Shown: positions 1 through 8,438 of the stretch, in pieces
How positions within the stretch are numbered: position 1 is the first letter of the stretch
How the letters are laid out: the number at the start of each line of letters is the position of its first letter
Assembly (NCBI RefSeq): GCF_963668665.1
Contig: NZ_OY764902.1
Span: 62,001 to 126,000 of the forward strand
DNA length: 64,000 nt
From: an uncultured Anaeromusa sp.
GTDB taxonomy: Bacteria > Bacillota > Negativicutes > Anaeromusales > Anaeromusaceae
Direction: 5' to 3'
Notes under the pieces: generated by a model
What the model was told of the DNA's origin: nothing
What the model saw: the letters and a program-made list of their open reading frames with translations, nothing else
The model's database searches: none
Made by a program: the position numbers and the translations under genes

Positions 1-1
1 G

Positions 2-508
2 GATACGGAGATCGAAATTTTGACGGCGCAGCGCACTGAATTGCAGTTGGTTTCCGCTGAGGATGGCAGAGCGGTGTTTGTTGCGCAGATTCCTTTATGT
101 AATTTATCGGCGCAAGATGGAATTATCTTGGATGCGTTCCCGCGCCATTTGCTGCCGCAGGAGCAGTATGATGCAGCGCGAGTCGAATCTCGTCTGGAGT
201 TGCTTACAGCGCCGCGGGAGGATGGGTACTTTGAAGCGGTCATCATTGAAGGAAACAAAGGGAATTCCTTTGTGCTGACGGTGTCGTTGACTGCTAAGAA
301 CGGTTTGGTGGCTGAGGCCGTGGCAGGTATGGCGGACATGCCTGTGGAGTTGTATTACCAAATAGTAGGCCGCGGTGAATGTACGTTACATAAAGAACGA
401 CTGGTGTTGTCGGCTGCGGAATTCCGGGCGGCATTTGCGGCGCAGCCCGTTGTTTCTGATGCTGCGGAAGCTGAACCAGAATCAGCGACGGCGGAGGAGG
501 AGGCATAA
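2..508 (+). CDS. Unknown protein, 5' end cut by window edge
   Basis: The reading frame is open from base 2 with no stop upstream, so the gene very probably begins before the window. A TTG at 20 has no ribosome binding site and is unlikely to be the start. About 168 residues are visible. There is no recognisable catalytic motif, signal peptide or membrane segment, and the C-terminal ~25 residues are rich in Ala and Glu, like a disordered tail. It ends 2 nt before the next gene, whose GGAGGAGG ribosome binding site lies inside its last codons, so the two are probably co-transcribed and translationally coupled. I do not recognise the family. Confidence 0.6.
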   Translation, partial: DTEIEILTAQRTELQLVSAEDGRAVFVAQIPLCNLSAQDGIILDAFPRHLLPQEQYDAARVESRLELLTAPREDGYFEAVIIEGNKGNSFVLTVSLTAKNGLVAEAVAGMADMPVELYYQIVGRGECTLHKERLVLSAAEFRAAFAAQPVVSDAAEAEPESATAEEEA

Positions 509-510
509 CC

Positions 511-1173
511 ATGGATAAGCTTGAATTAGTGCCGGTGCGTACGCGCATTTTAACGCCGGCCGATAATATTGTGGATGCTATTGAAACCTATGGCAAAGAC
601 TTGATCGGGCCGGATGATGTCGTCTCGGTGGCGGAAAGCGTGGTAGCCATTACCCAAGGGCGGATGGTGCGGCCTGAGGAAATGAATCCTTGCTTTTTAG
701 CGAGGGTTTTGTGTCGCTTTATTCCGCAAAAAGCAAGTTTGAGCAGTATTTACGGCATGCAGCTGGCCATGGACGCCGCTGGCAAATGGCGGATTGCTTT
801 TTGGTTGTTTGTAGGCATGCTGGCCAAACTGGTTGGTAAATCCGGCGTGTTTTACGCCATGTCCGGCGAGCAAACCCGTCTGATTGACGATGTGACGGGG
901 ACGATGCCGCCGTTTGATAAGCATATTGTGTTGGGGCCGGAGGATCCCGATGGCGTCTCGCAAGCGATTAAAGAACGCTTGGGGTGTTATGGCGCTGTTG
1001 TGGCGGATGTGAACGATTTGAAGCGCTCGTATGTACTGGGCGGTTCGCCGGGAGTGGATTTGCGAAAAGTGGAGAAAATGCTGATTGATAATCCCTTTGG
1101 CAATGCTTCGCAAAAGACTCCTATTGTCGTAATCAAGAATTATGCTAAAATTGCTTCGCATTATCGAGTATGA
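511..1173 (+). CDS. Coenzyme F420-0:L-glutamate ligase (CofE)-like domain protein
   Basis: A 220-residue protein resembling the CofE/F420 gamma-glutamyl ligase fold. The N-terminal stretch (VRTRILTPADNIVDAI, then a VVAITQGR motif near residue 45) and the C-terminal GGSPGVD segment are the parts I recognise. In F420 makers the family adds glutamate to F420-0. No other F420 biosynthesis gene is visible, and Firmicutes carry such homologues without known F420, so the substrate is unknown. The ATG at 511 follows a strong GGAGGAGG. A wobble-containing hairpin terminator follows and separates it from rph. Confidence 0.65.
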   Translation: MDKLELVPVRTRILTPADNIVDAIETYGKDLIGPDDVVSVAESVVAITQGRMVRPEEMNPCFLARVLCRFIPQKASLSSIYGMQLAMDAAGKWRIAFWLFVGMLAKLVGKSGVFYAMSGEQTRLIDDVTGTMPPFDKHIVLGPEDPDGVSQAIKERLGCYGAVVADVNDLKRSYVLGGSPGVDLRKVEKMLIDNPFGNASQKTPIVVIKNYAKIASHYRV

Positions 1174-1183
1174 ACAATTTGAC

Positions 1184-1219
1184 GGCCACGAAGACAATTG
1201 TCTTTGTGGTCGCTTTTCT
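1184..1219 (+). terminator. Rho-independent terminator after the CofE-like gene
   Basis: GGCCACGAAGAC (1184-1195) pairs with GTCTTTGTGGTC (1200-1211), 12 bp with two G:U pairs and an AATT loop, followed by GCTTTTCT. It sits between the CofE-like gene and rph. Confidence 0.65.
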
Positions 1220-1239
1220 AAAGCTAACAGGAGGCAGTC

Positions 1240-1980
1240 ATGAAACGAATTGACGGACGTACGCCGGCGCAAATGCGCAAGGTGAATATTCAAAGAGACT
1301 ATATGCGCTACGCCGAAGGGTCGGCTTTGATCGAGGTGGGCAATACGCGGGTCTTATGCGCGGCTACCATAGAGGATAAGGTTCCGCATTTTTTAAGAGG
1401 CAGCGGCGAAGGCTGGATTACAGCGGAGTATGCGCTTTTGCCTCGTTCCACGCAAGTGCGTAATGTGCGCGAGTCGGCTAAAGGGAAGGTTACGGGCCGG
1501 ACGCATGAAATTCAGCGTCTGATAGGCAGGGCGCTGCGCAGCGTGGTGAATCTCAAAGCATTAGGAGAACGAACGGTCTGGATTGACTGCGACGTACTGC
1601 AAGCCGATGGCGGCACTAGAACGGCGTCGATTACCGGCGCTTTTATCGCCTTGGTGGATGCGGTCAATACTATTTATGATGAAAAGCGGCCTTTTGCAGT
1701 TACTGATTTTTTAGCAGCCGCTAGTGTGGGGATTGTCGACGGGCAAGCCTATTTAGATTTGTGCTATGAAGAAGACTCCAAGGCGATTGTAGACATGAAT
1801 GTGGTCATGACCGGAAACGGACGCTTTGTCGAGGTGCAGGGAACCGGGGAACAACGTCCCTTTGATAGGGAGGAATTGACAGACATGCTGGCTTTGGCGG
1901 AGCAGGGCGTGGGGACTTTGATTGACTATCAAAAGGATATTCTTGGACCGTTGGCCTGGAAGGTAGGACGCGAGCCATGA
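1240..1980 (+). CDS. rph: Ribonuclease PH
   Basis: Phosphorolytic 3'-5' exoribonuclease that trims tRNA 3' ends. Its 246 residues match the family's usual length. Family signatures seen: [16 protein letters not shown] (57-71), [15 protein letters not shown] (86-100) with the phosphate-binding Arg region, and [19 protein letters not shown] (116-134). The ATG at 1240 follows AGGAGG. Its TGA overlaps the ATG of rdgB (ATGA at 1977), giving translational coupling; the rph-rdgB-yfcE order is a known Firmicute arrangement. Confidence 0.95.
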   Translation: MKRIDGRTPAQMRKVNIQRDYMRYAEGSALIEVGNTRVLCAATIEDKVPHFLRGSGEGWITAEYALLPRSTQVRNVRESAKGKVTGRTHEIQRLIGRALRSVVNLKALGERTVWIDCDVLQADGGTRTASITGAFIALVDAVNTIYDEKRPFAVTDFLAAASVGIVDGQAYLDLCYEEDSKAIVDMNVVMTGNGRFVEVQGTGEQRPFDREELTDMLALAEQGVGTLIDYQKDILGPLAWKVGREP

Positions 1981-2576
1981 TCGAGCTTGTTGTCGCTAGC
2001 AAGAACAAGGGGAAAATTGCTGAATTTGAAAAAGCCTTCAGCCAACTGCCTGTGAAGGTTTTGTCTTTAAAAGATTTTGGAGATATTCCTGAAGCAGTAG
2101 AAGACGGGGCAACGTTTGCCGAGAATGCTCGCAAAAAAGCGCAGCATTATTTGCAGTACACGAAGAAGCCTTGCTTGGCGGATGATTCGGGTTTAGAAGC
2201 AGATGCCTTGGGAGGATCGCCTGGCGTTTTCTCCGCTCGTTATGCAGGAGAGGGGGCCGATGATGCGGCCAATAACGCCAAGCTGCTGCAAAAGATGGCA
2301 GACGTCGAATCAAAACGGCGGACAGGGCGCTTTCGCTGCGCTTTGGCTTTAGCCTTTCCAGACGGCCGGATGCTGGAAGCGGAAGGTACAGTGGAAGGGA
2401 GGCTGCTTATGGCGGAGAAAGGCGATGGCGGTTTTGGCTATGATCCGTTGTTTTTTTTACCGAAATTGGCGAAGACTTTTGCTGAACTGACCTTGGCGGA
2501 AAAAAACGCCATCAGCCATCGGGGCAAGGCTATTTCAGCTATGGCGGCAAAACTGGCTGAGGCGGAGTTAAAATGA
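1977..2576 (+). CDS. rdgB: XTP/dITP diphosphatase (Ham1/RdgB)
   Basis: Cytosolic house-cleaning pyrophosphatase that hydrolyses dITP, XTP and ITP to monophosphates, keeping deaminated purines out of DNA and RNA. The 199 residues are normal length. Motifs: [11 protein letters not shown] (7-17) for triphosphate binding, [17 protein letters not shown] (68-83) with the catalytic Asp, GFGYDPLF, and SHRGKA near the C-terminus. It starts within the stop of rph and its own TGA overlaps the ATG of the next gene. Confidence 0.95.
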   Translation: MIELVVASKNKGKIAEFEKAFSQLPVKVLSLKDFGDIPEAVEDGATFAENARKKAQHYLQYTKKPCLADDSGLEADALGGSPGVFSARYAGEGADDAANNAKLLQKMADVESKRRTGRFRCALALAFPDGRMLEAEGTVEGRLLMAEKGDGGFGYDPLFFLPKLAKTFAELTLAEKNAISHRGKAISAMAAKLAEAELK

Positions 2577-3079
2577 AACGCCTGGGGATTTTGAGCGATA
2601 CCCACGGTAACCTGCAATTGCTAAAACAGGCGGTTGAGGAAACTGGGCCTGTAGACATGTGGCTGCATGCGGGAGATTATATCCGGGATGCACGTTGGCT
2701 GGCTACTTGGTGCCCTGTGCCGGTGATCGCTGTTGCCGGTAATTGCGATCGGCCGGGAGATGGCAAGGTTGAAGAATTTGTGGAGATCGAAAACCTATTA
2801 ATTTGGCTGACTCACGGTCATCGGCAGCATGTAAAAAACGGACGAGGCGACCTAATTTGGTGGGCGGAGCAGTATGGAGCGCAAATTGCGGTTTATGGCC
2901 ATACCCATCAAAATGAAAACCAAGTACAGAACTCTGTATTAATATTCAACCCTGGAAGTTTGGACCATTTCCGGGATGAGGCGCCAAGCTGGGGGCGGGT
3001 CTCTATAGAAAACGGCAAGGTAGTGGAGGCGGAAATCCTTCATTTTCAAGGCTTTGAACCATTTTCGATAGAAAAGTAA
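2573..3079 (+). CDS. yfcE: YfcE/MJ0936-family metallophosphoesterase
   Basis: Small (168 aa) calcineurin-like phosphodiesterase. Metal ligands are visible in order: D9 and H11 in SDTHGN, D35 in HAGD, N57 in GNCD, H81/H83 in LTHGH and H110/H112 in GHTH, then the FNPGS motif. Homologues cleave model phosphodiesters; the physiological substrate is unknown. It overlaps rdgB by 4 nt and is the last gene of the rph-rdgB-yfcE unit. No clear terminator follows, and a promoter for the fumarase operon begins about 15 nt later. Confidence 0.88.
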   Translation: MKRLGILSDTHGNLQLLKQAVEETGPVDMWLHAGDYIRDARWLATWCPVPVIAVAGNCDRPGDGKVEEFVEIENLLIWLTHGHRQHVKNGRGDLIWWAEQYGAQIAVYGHTHQNENQVQNSVLIFNPGSLDHFRDEAPSWGRVSIENGKVVEAEILHFQGFEPFSIEK

Positions 3080-3094
3080 TTAAAAAATTTAAGG

Positions 3095-3123
3095 TTGTAA
3101 AGGCAACGTGATTGTGCTAAAAT
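3095..3123 (+). promoter_or_regulatory. Candidate sigma-A promoter for the fumarase/sdh operon
   Basis: TTGTAA (3095-3100), 17-nt spacer, TAAAAT (3118-3123). This is 4/6 and 5/6 to consensus, about 57 nt upstream of the fumarase alpha start. Confidence 0.5.
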
Positions 3124-3179
3124 TAACGTAAAAATTATTTCCATCTATTTAAATTTATGTAGAAACAGGAGGAGTTGCT

Positions 3180-4022
3180 TTGCGTACCATTGAGGTTGCC
3201 AAAATTACTGAAGCTGTTGCCAAAATGTGCATGGATGCCTGCTACTATTTGTCGGACGACGTGTACAAAGCTTTAAAATCAGCTCAGGAGACCGAAGAAT
3301 CTCCCCTCGGCAGAGACGTACTCAGTCAGATCGTCAAAAATGCCGACATCGCTCGTGAGGAAAGCGTGCCGATTTGCCAGGATACTGGCATGACCGTTAT
3401 CTTTTTGGAGCTCGGTCAGGATGCGCATATCGTTGGAGGCGACTTAACGGAAGCCATCAATGCCGGCGTAGCGAAAGGTTATACCGAAGGATACTTGCGT
3501 AAATCGGTTGTGGAAGAGCCGCTGTTTAATCGTAAAAACACGACGAACAACACTCCCGCAGTCATTCATACTACCATCGTGCCAGGGGATAAGCTGAAAA
3601 TTAAGCTGGCCCCGAAAGGCTTCGGCAGCGAAAACAAAAGCGGCATGAAGATGTTGGTTCCGGCTGATGGCGTTGAAGGCGTGAAAGCCGCTGTCCTTGA
3701 TATTATCAAGCACGCAGGCCCGAATCCCTGTCCTCCCATGGTTGTCGGCGTAGGTATCGGCGGCACCATGGAAAAAGCGGCGTTGTTGTCGAAAAAAGCG
3801 CTGGTGCGCCGGATCGACAAGCGAAATGACCATCCGGAGTACGCCAAGCTAGAAGGGGAACTGCTGGAAATGATCAACAAGACCGGCATTGGACCTCAAC
3901 TGGGCGGAACTACATCGGCTCTGGCAGTTAACATTGAATGGTATCCTACGCACATCGCCGGCTTGCCGGTATCTGTAAATATCAGCTGTCATGCTACCCG
4001 GCATGCCGATGTGGAACTCTAA
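3180..4022 (+). CDS. fumA: Class I fumarate hydratase, alpha subunit
   Basis: Large subunit of an oxygen-sensitive [4Fe-4S] hydratase interconverting malate and fumarate (280 aa, typical for the split alpha subunit). Cys candidates for the cluster lie in PICQDTGM (C66), in HAGPNPCPPMV and in NISCHATRHAD. The start is TTG at 3180, five bases after AGGAGGAG; no ATG fits better. The family also includes L-tartrate dehydratases, but the position directly before the beta subunit and sdhCAB argues for fumarase. In a succinate-forming fermenter it would run malate to fumarate. Confidence 0.9.
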   Translation: MRTIEVAKITEAVAKMCMDACYYLSDDVYKALKSAQETEESPLGRDVLSQIVKNADIAREESVPICQDTGMTVIFLELGQDAHIVGGDLTEAINAGVAKGYTEGYLRKSVVEEPLFNRKNTTNNTPAVIHTTIVPGDKLKIKLAPKGFGSENKSGMKMLVPADGVEGVKAAVLDIIKHAGPNPCPPMVVGVGIGGTMEKAALLSKKALVRRIDKRNDHPEYAKLEGELLEMINKTGIGPQLGGTTSALAVNIEWYPTHIAGLPVSVNISCHATRHADVEL

Positions 4023-4040
4023 GAAGGAGGTGTGAGAGAG

Positions 4041-4598
4041 ATGGCCGAGAAGAAACGTATTACTACTCCGCTGAGCGCAGAAGTTGTTCGCGATCTGAAA
4101 GCTGGCGACAGCGTTCTGATTACTGGCATTGTTTACAGCGCTCGTGATGCTGCTCATAAAGTTATGACGGAAACCTTGGCGCGCGGTGAAAAACTGCCGG
4201 TGGATTTGACGAACCAGGTTGTATACTATCTGGGACCAACCCCTGCCAAGCCAGGTGCTGTAATTGGTTCTGCGGGCCCGACGACTTCTGGTCGTATGGA
4301 CGCTTATGCGCCTACTTTGCTTGAGCAAGGTCTGCGCGGCATGATTGGCAAGGGCTCCCGTTCTAAAGAAGTTGTTGAGTCCATGAAGAAGAACGGCGCC
4401 GTGTATTTTGCCGCTGTTGGCGGAGCTGCTGCATTGATTGCCAAATGCATCAAAAAATACGAAGTGCTGGCTTACCCTGAACTCGGTCCGGAGGCGCTAG
4501 CTGCATTGACGGTAGAAGATTTTCCTGCCATCGTCGTTGTCGATAGTGAAGGGAACAGTTTCTACGAAGAAGGACAAAAACCATACCGGAAGATTTAA
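4041..4598 (+). CDS. fumB: Class I fumarate hydratase, beta subunit
   Basis: Small subunit (185 aa) completing the class I fumarase. Recognisable segments: GDSVLITGIVYSARDAAHK near residue 22 and GPTPAKPGAVIGSAGPTTSG near residue 65, plus the C-terminal DFPAIVVVDSEGNSF. I chose the ATG at 4041, 10 nt after AGGAGG; the in-frame GTG at 4032 is only 1 nt from that site. It lies 18 nt after the alpha subunit, so the two are co-translated. If the subunits were separated they would not be expected to be active. Confidence 0.9.
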   Translation: MAEKKRITTPLSAEVVRDLKAGDSVLITGIVYSARDAAHKVMTETLARGEKLPVDLTNQVVYYLGPTPAKPGAVIGSAGPTTSGRMDAYAPTLLEQGLRGMIGKGSRSKEVVESMKKNGAVYFAAVGGAAALIAKCIKKYEVLAYPELGPEALAALTVEDFPAIVVVDSEGNSFYEEGQKPYRKI

Positions 4599-4637
4599 CT
4601 CCTTGTTGAGCAATCCTATTAATGTCCTAAAAAATGC

Positions 4638-4654
4638 GGGCTTAGCCCGTGCAT
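4638..4654 (+). other. Small hairpin between fumarase and sdhC
   Basis: A GCGGGC-TTA-GCCCGT hairpin in the 87-nt spacer, without a T-run. It is too weak for a terminator and may mark a processing site between the fumarase and sdh messages. Confidence 0.3.
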
Positions 4655-4685
4655 CATGTGCCCATCGAATACAGGAGGTAAAAGC

Positions 4686-5306
4686 ATGAGCAACACTGAA
4701 TTTTATATCCGGCGCCTTCATTCCATTTCGGGGATCGTGCCGATCGGACTGTTCCTCTTGGAGCATACTGCAACCATTTCTACAGCCTTGGTAGGTCCTC
4801 AAATGTTTAATGCCGGCGTTGAACACCTGGCATCCATTCCTACGTCGGTGATGATTCCTCTGGAAATCTTCGCCATTGCCATTCCTTTCTTGTTCCACAT
4901 CATTTACGGTCTGATGTACGCGTTTGATGCACAGCACAATGTGGGCAACTATACATACGCCCGCAACCGTCAGTTCTGGCTGCAACGGATGACGGCTTTC
5001 ATTACCGTTGCTTTCTTGATCTGGCATGTTGGTTATATGCGTTTCTTCATGAAATACAGCCCTGGCATCAACTTCAATACGATGCATGACTATCTTAGCA
5101 ATCCGATTGTTATGGTTTTGTATATTATTGGTTTTGTGGCTGCGATTTATCACTTCACAAACGGTCTCTTTACATTCTGCATCACCTGGGGTATTGCTGC
5201 CGGTCCGAAGGCGCAAAACTTTGTCAATAAGCTGGCATGGGGCCTTTTCGCTTTGATGAGCGTAGCTGGCGTTGCAGCAGTTGTCAAGTTTGCTGCAGGC
5301 GCATAA
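4686..5306 (+). CDS. sdhC: Succinate dehydrogenase/fumarate reductase cytochrome b558 subunit
   Basis: Membrane anchor (206 aa) with five hydrophobic helices at about 13-33, 54-80, 101-121, 140-166 and 183-203, the layout of Bacillus-type di-haem SdhC. Four His residues at 27, 71, 114 and 156 sit one position or less from the haem ligands of B. subtilis SdhC (28, 70, 113, 155), so two haems b are expected. It passes electrons between the quinone pool and SdhB. The ATG at 4686 follows AGGAGG; an upstream ATG at 4656 precedes that site and is rejected. In this metabolic setting it probably works as menaquinol:fumarate reductase. Confidence 0.92.
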   Translation: MSNTEFYIRRLHSISGIVPIGLFLLEHTATISTALVGPQMFNAGVEHLASIPTSVMIPLEIFAIAIPFLFHIIYGLMYAFDAQHNVGNYTYARNRQFWLQRMTAFITVAFLIWHVGYMRFFMKYSPGINFNTMHDYLSNPIVMVLYIIGFVAAIYHFTNGLFTFCITWGIAAGPKAQNFVNKLAWGLFALMSVAGVAAVVKFAAGA

Positions 5307-5363
5307 TCCTCCCCATTCCATGTTGCTGTAATCTTAAATTTTGGAAATAAGGAGAGAACCCTA

Positions 5364-7115
5364 GTGAAAAAGAAAATTATTGTTGTTGGCGGCGGCCTTT
5401 CGGGCTTGATGGCCACTATGAAGATCAGCGAAGCCGGTGGCGAAGTCGATCTCTTCTCCCTTTGCCCTGTTAAGCGTTCGCATTCGGTTTGTGCGCAGGG
5501 CGGCATTAACGCCTGCATGAACACCAAAGGTCAAAACGACTCCATCGACGAGCATTTTGACGATACCGTCTATGGCGGCGACTTCCTGGCTGACCAGAAA
5601 GCCGTTCGCGGTATGATTGAATTGGCTCCGAAATTGATCGAAATGTTCGATCGCATGGGCGTAACCTGGACCCGTACTGCAGAAGGTCTTTTGGACCTGC
5701 GTAATTTCGGCGGCCAGAAAAACAAAAGAACTTGCTTCTCCGGCGCTACTACCGGCCAGCAGCTTTTGTACGCTCTCGATGAGCAGGTTCGTCATTGGGA
5801 AGTCAAAGGCACTGTTAAGAAATACGAAGGCTGGGATTTCCTGAAAGCCATTTTGAATGAAAAAGGCGAATGCCGTGGTATTGTGGCTCAGAACATGACC
5901 ACTATGGAAATCGAAGCATTCCCTGCTGACGCTGTTATTTTGGCTACCGGCGGTCCCGGACTGGTGTTCGGCAAGAGCACTAACTCCGTTATTTGCACTG
6001 GTTCTGCCGTATCCAGCGCGTACCAGCAAGGTGCGTACCTGGGCAACAGCGAGTTCATTCAGCTGCATCCGACCGCCATTCCTGGCGACGACAAGCTGCG
6101 CTTGATGTCCGAGTCGGCTCGTGGCGAAGGCGGCCGTGTTTGGACTTATAAAGACGGCAAGCCTTGGTACTTCCTCGAAGAAATGTATCCGGCCTATGGC
6201 AACCTGGTGCCGCGTGACATCGCTGCTCGCGCCATCTTCAAGGTTTGCACTGAAATGAAGCTGGGCATCAACGGCGAAAACCAGGTATATTTGGACCTGT
6301 CTCACATTGACAGCGACTACTTGGATCGCAAGCTGGGCGGCATTCTCGAGATTTACGAAGAGTTCGTCGGCGACGATCCTCGTAAAGTTCCTATGCGTAT
6401 CTTCCCGGCCGTTCACTATTCCATGGGCGGTATCTGGGTTGACCGCGAGCACAGAACCAACATTCCTGGTCTGTTCGCTTCCGGCGAATGCGACTATCAA
6501 TACCATGGCGCCAACCGTTTGGGTGCAAACTCCTTGCTGTCGGCCGCTTACTCCGGTACTGTTTCCGGCCCGAGCGCTATGCGTTGGGCGAAAGGCGAAC
6601 AGGAAGGCTCTTCCTTGAGCGCAGAAGAACTGAAAGCCGCTAAGGATGCGGAAATTAAGCGCTTTGAAACCCTATTGGCTATGAACGGTCCTGAAAATGC
6701 TTACAAATTGCATCAGGAACTCGGCGAAGTCATGCTGGAAAACGTGGCTATCGTTCGTATCAATGCGAACATTGCCAAAGCGGAAGGTCTCTTGAAAGAT
6801 CTGCTGAAGCGTTGGGACAGCATTGGCGTCAACGACAAAGGCCATTACTGCAATCAGGAAGTCATGTTCACCCGTCAATTGCGGGACATGATCATTTACG
6901 CCCAGGCTATTACCAAAGCAGCTCTGATGCGTAATGAAAGCCGCGGCGCTCACTACAAACCGGAATTCCCTGAGCGCGACGATGAAAACTTCCTAAAAAC
7001 TACGCGTGTTGCTTACACCCCGGAAGGACCGCAAATCGACTACATCGACTTTGATCATTCCATGATCAAACCGCGTCCTCGTCGTTACGACGTTGCTAAG
7101 GAGGTTAAGAAATAA
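5364..7115 (+). CDS. sdhA: Succinate dehydrogenase/fumarate reductase flavoprotein
   Basis: Catalytic subunit (583 aa, like B. subtilis SdhA) interconverting succinate and fumarate with covalently bound FAD. Seen: Rossmann GGGLSG (9-14), RSHSVCAQGGINA with H40 as the expected FAD-attachment His, the active-site stretch HPTAIPGDDKLRLMSESARG, and the GANRLGANSLL FAD-binding motif. The start is GTG at 5364 after AAGGAGAG. The subunit order C-A-B and sequence type match the Gram-positive b558 class. Direction cannot be read from sequence; fumarate reduction is inferred from the fermentation genes. Confidence 0.95.
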   Translation: MKKKIIVVGGGLSGLMATMKISEAGGEVDLFSLCPVKRSHSVCAQGGINACMNTKGQNDSIDEHFDDTVYGGDFLADQKAVRGMIELAPKLIEMFDRMGVTWTRTAEGLLDLRNFGGQKNKRTCFSGATTGQQLLYALDEQVRHWEVKGTVKKYEGWDFLKAILNEKGECRGIVAQNMTTMEIEAFPADAVILATGGPGLVFGKSTNSVICTGSAVSSAYQQGAYLGNSEFIQLHPTAIPGDDKLRLMSESARGEGGRVWTYKDGKPWYFLEEMYPAYGNLVPRDIAARAIFKVCTEMKLGINGENQVYLDLSHIDSDYLDRKLGGILEIYEEFVGDDPRKVPMRIFPAVHYSMGGIWVDREHRTNIPGLFASGECDYQYHGANRLGANSLLSAAYSGTVSGPSAMRWAKGEQEGSSLSAEELKAAKDAEIKRFETLLAMNGPENAYKLHQELGEVMLENVAIVRINANIAKAEGLLKDLLKRWDSIGVNDKGHYCNQEVMFTRQLRDMIIYAQAITKAALMRNESRGAHYKPEFPERDDENFLKTTRVAYTPEGPQIDYIDFDHSMIKPRPRRYDVAKEVKK

Positions 7116-7117
7116 GC

Positions 7118-7870
7118 ATGAGCAAGAAAAGCGTTCATTTTATTATTACCAGACAAGATTCGCCTACTAGCGCGCCGTATACGGAAGAGTTTGAACTCCC
7201 ATACCGCCCGGCGATGAATGTAGTTTCCTCCTTGATGGAAATTCAGAAAAACCCTGTGACCAAAGACGGCAAGAAAACCACTCCTGTCGTTTGGGAATGC
7301 AATTGCCTGGAGAAAGTTTGCGGCGCTTGCATGATGGTCATCAACGGCAAAGCCCAGCAGGCTTGTGCTGCCCTGATCGATCATTTGGAGCAGCCTATTC
7401 GTTTGGAAGCGGCTCGCACCTTCCCGGTGGTTCGCGACTTGATTATCGACCGCAGCGTCATGTTTGAAAGCCTGAAGCGCGTTCACGCTTGGGTTGAAGT
7501 TGACGGCTCTTGGCCGGTAAACCTCATGGCGCCACGTCAGAACCCCAAAACGGCTACGACGGCTTACGAAATTTCTCGTTGCATGACATGCGGCTGCTGC
7601 ATGCATGCATGCCCTAATGTTAATGCTGGTTCTAACTTCATTGGACCGGCTCCGATGGGACAGGCTCATTTGTTCAACCTGCATCCTACCGGTGAATACA
7701 ACAAGGAAGATCGTCTGGACGCCCTGATGGACAAAGGCGGCATCAGCAATTGCGGCAACAGCCAAAACTGCGTGCAAGCTTGCCCGAAAGACATCAAGCT
7801 GACCGATTATATCGCGCAGCTGAATCGGGACGTTAACAAACAGGCTATTAAGAACTTGTTGAACAAGTAA
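7118..7870 (+). CDS. sdhB: Succinate dehydrogenase/fumarate reductase iron-sulfur subunit
   Basis: Electron-transfer subunit (250 aa). The N-terminal [2Fe-2S] domain has C63-x4-C68-x2-C71-x11-C83. The C-terminal ferredoxin part has CMTCGCCMHACP and CGNSQNCVQACP for the [4Fe-4S] and [3Fe-4S] clusters. It lies 2 nt after sdhA with a ribosome binding site in the sdhA tail (AAGGAGGT), and ends the operon before a strong terminator. Confidence 0.95.
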   Translation: MSKKSVHFIITRQDSPTSAPYTEEFELPYRPAMNVVSSLMEIQKNPVTKDGKKTTPVVWECNCLEKVCGACMMVINGKAQQACAALIDHLEQPIRLEAARTFPVVRDLIIDRSVMFESLKRVHAWVEVDGSWPVNLMAPRQNPKTATTAYEISRCMTCGCCMHACPNVNAGSNFIGPAPMGQAHLFNLHPTGEYNKEDRLDALMDKGGISNCGNSQNCVQACPKDIKLTDYIAQLNRDVNKQAIKNLLNK

Positions 7871-7880
7871 ACCTTTAAAT

Positions 7881-7913
7881 AACCGGTTGCCAAAAGCAAC
7901 CGGTTATTTTTTT
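7881..7913 (+). terminator. Terminator of the fumarase/sdh operon
   Basis: AACCGGTTGC (7881-7890) pairs perfectly with GCAACCGGTT (7896-7905), loop CAAAA, followed by ATTTTTTT. Confidence 0.92.
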
Positions 7914-7914
7914 G

Positions 7915-7944
7915 TTGACAAAGCATGCGTTTATCGCGTATAAT
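7915..7944 (+). promoter_or_regulatory. Consensus promoter of the Pro-Gly-Arg tRNA operon
   Basis: TTGACA (7915-7920), 18-nt spacer, TATAAT (7939-7944): 6/6 in both boxes, 17 nt before the first tRNA base. It abuts the T-run of the sdh terminator. Confidence 0.92.
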
Positions 7945-7960
7945 ATGCCATGTGATTATA

Positions 7961-8037
7961 CGGGGCGTGGCTCAGCTTGGTAGAGCACCTGGCTTGGGAC
8001 CAGGGGGTCGCAGGTTCGAATCCTGCCGCTCCGACCA
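7961..8037 (+). tRNA. tRNA-Pro (anticodon TGG)
   Basis: 77 nt with encoded CCA. Acceptor CGGGGCG/CGCTCCG, anticodon loop TTGGGAC, TTCGAAT T-loop. Confidence 0.95.
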
Positions 8038-8046
8038 TTCAGACAT

Positions 8047-8120
8047 GCGGGTGTAGCTCAATGGTAGAGCACTAGCCTTCCAAGCTAGCTACGAGGGTTC
8101 GATTCCCTTCACCCGCTCCA
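8047..8120 (+). tRNA. tRNA-Gly (anticodon TCC)
   Basis: 74 nt with encoded CCA. Acceptor GCGGGTG/CACCCGC, anticodon stem CTAGC/GCTAG around TTCC, GGTTCGATTCC T-arm. Confidence 0.95.
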
Positions 8121-8133
8121 TTTTATTTCTCCT

Positions 8134-8210
<77 letters not shown>

Positions 8211-8271
8211 TTGAAAATTGGCTGTCAGGAGAACCCAATGAAATAACAAGGGTTTCAGACGTTTATAAAGT

Positions 8272-8312
8272 GGTTTGTATCCATAGAAATGTGGAATACA
8301 GACCATTTTTTT
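8272..8312 (+). terminator. Terminator of the tRNA operon
   Basis: GGTTTGTAT-CC (8272-8282) pairs with GGAATACAGACC (8293-8304) with one bulge and one G:U, followed by ATTTTTTT. Confidence 0.7.
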
Positions 8313-8438
8313 ATGCAGAACATAGAAAATGCGGGAGATGTATAGTTTAGGATAATAACCTGATTTAGGGAGAGGTGTTGGCAGGAAATCAGAAGTATAA
8401 CGCGAAGTATACAAGCGAAGTTGGAGAGGGGGATTTTT

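Noticed and set aside
4656-4685. Upstream ATG for sdhC at 4656
   Set aside because: The AGGAGG site lies between it and the ATG at 4686, and the extension is not seen in the family's N-terminus.
5361-6506. 381-residue minus-strand ORF over sdhA
   Set aside because: Antisense to sdhA; the plus-strand frame has the FAD-binding and active-site motifs.
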